Part shown: piece by piece, positions 63,481 through 64,000 of the stretch
Numbering within the stretch: the stretch's first letter is position 1
Layout of the letters: the number at the start of each line of letters is the position of its first letter
Source: Massilia sp. METH4
GTDB lineage: Bacteria; Pseudomonadota; Gammaproteobacteria; Burkholderiales; Burkholderiaceae_D
Direction of reading: 5' to 3'
Assembly (NCBI RefSeq): GCF_037094685.1
Contig: NZ_CP146614.1
Coordinates: 3,286,001 to 3,350,000, forward strand
DNA: 64,000 nucleotides
Translations under genes and position numbers: made by a program
Notes under the pieces: model-generated
Database searches by the model: none
What the model saw: only the letters and a program-made list of their open reading frames with translations
What the model was told of the DNA's origin: nothing

Positions 63481-64000
63481 TCAATACGCGCCATGTGGCA
63501 GCGTGTAGTCGAGCGCGAGGATCTGTTCCTTCAGCCAGCGCCCGGCGGGGCCGAGCTGGTCATCCGAACGGTGGATGGCGAACAGCGGATATTGCAGCGC
63601 ATCGCCGTCCTGCAGGCGCAGGCGGACCAGCCGGCCGTTGGCCAGGTCCTCGGCGATCATCGCCTCGGGCATGCTGCCCCAGCCGAGTCCTCCACGCAGC
63701 AGCGCATGCTTGGAGTGCAGGTCGGCCAGGCGCCAGTCGCGCAGGCCCAGCACGCCGAAGTCCTGGCCCGACGTCAGCGGGCTGCGGTCCGTCACTACCA
63801 GCTGCAAATGCTCGCGCAGCGCGGCCGTCGGCACCACGCCCTCGATCGCTGCCAGCGGATGCCCTGGCGCGCACACCGGCATCATCGTCACATGGCCGGC
63901 CAGCTGGCGCTCGACGTTGTCGGGCAGGTGGACCGGCATGCCGCTGATGCCCAGTTGGCAGCGCCCGTCCAGCACCATTTGCGCCACGCCGCCCAGCGCT
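63481..64000 (-). CDS. LysR-type transcriptional regulator, C-terminal part (cut by the window end)
   Basis: The visible frame of about 170 codons runs off the window edge at 64000, so the DNA-binding N-terminus is outside. What remains is the LysR substrate-binding domain: CQLGISGMPVHLPDNVERQL, CAPGHPLAAIEG, VVTDRSPLTSGQDFGVLGLR and GGLGWGSMPEAMIAEDLANG are typical. The frame upstream of the GTG at 63985 stays open (ALGGVAQM...), which fits a longer gene. The target and ligand are unknown. Confidence 0.9.
   Translation of the reverse strand, partial: ALGGVAQMVLDGRCQLGISGMPVHLPDNVERQLAGHVTMMPVCAPGHPLAAIEGVVPTAALREHLQLVVTDRSPLTSGQDFGVLGLRDWRLADLHSKHALLRGGLGWGSMPEAMIAEDLANGRLVRLRLQDGDALQYPLFAIHRSDDQLGPAGRWLKEQILALDYTLPHGAY

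Overview
The window is GC-rich bacterial chromosome, most consistent with a betaproteobacterium of the family Oxalobacteraceae (Massilia/Telluria/Duganella type). The reasons are gene content: a DUF3579 protein, a PEP-CTERM protein, a TonB-Xanth-Caul type TonB receptor, a NagQ-like GntR/UTRA-controlled N-acetylglucosamine (GlcNAc) regulon, GspA/GspB, and many short intergenic palindromes. The genus call is inference; no rRNA or tRNA gene is visible.

Layout. 1-11335: a small unknown gene, a glycerophosphodiester phosphodiesterase, alaS, a TusA-like protein, etfB-etfA plus an acyl-CoA dehydrogenase, a large secreted protein with a carbohydrate-binding-like insert, and a LysE exporter. 11336-17100: two small membrane or envelope proteins around a palindrome cluster, the rpsP-rimM-trmD-rplS operon, a Nudix CoA pyrophosphatase, a CobD/CbiB paralogue and a DUF3579 protein. 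17166-21436: an M16 peptidase and a class C beta-lactamase-fold hydrolase. A 165-bp MITE-like element follows and supplies the stop codons of both flanking genes.

21594-37230 is a chitin/GlcNAc utilisation region in two blocks. Block 1 has a GntR regulator divergent from a TonB receptor, a JmjC/cupin-like protein and a GH18-like protein. Block 2 is the minus-strand operon nagK-gntR-nagA-nagB(II)-nagZ-transporter. An IS110-superfamily (IS1111-type) element and a TPR gene lie between them. Both control regions carry repeated TGGTAT half-sites, so they probably form one regulon.

37286-45275: a DUF2807 protein with a strictly alternating repeat, a PEP-CTERM protein, a small-protein/gspA/gspB run, a TetR-controlled oxidoreductase, mobB and a YjfB protein. 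45426-47415 is a bufferin-type RiPP operon (BufA1 precursor plus MNIO enzyme) in which the MNIO BufB and its partner BufC are fused in one polypeptide. 47409-64000: an S4 protein, fumC, a FimV-like protein, fliT, HDOD, M13 and S9 peptidases, CsbD, a MATE transporter, a beta/gamma-crystallin, cbpA-cbpM, a Gly/Gln-rich disordered protein, and a LysR-type regulator cut by the window end.

Two families of dispersed palindromes run through the intergenic regions. One has the core GGTGTC-N-GACACC and variants; the other has the core GGGGACAGTCCCC. The IS1111-type element appears to sit inside a copy of the first family. The most interesting items are the fused bufferin operon, the IS element with its probable guide RNA region, the palindrome families and the stop-codon-donating MITE.
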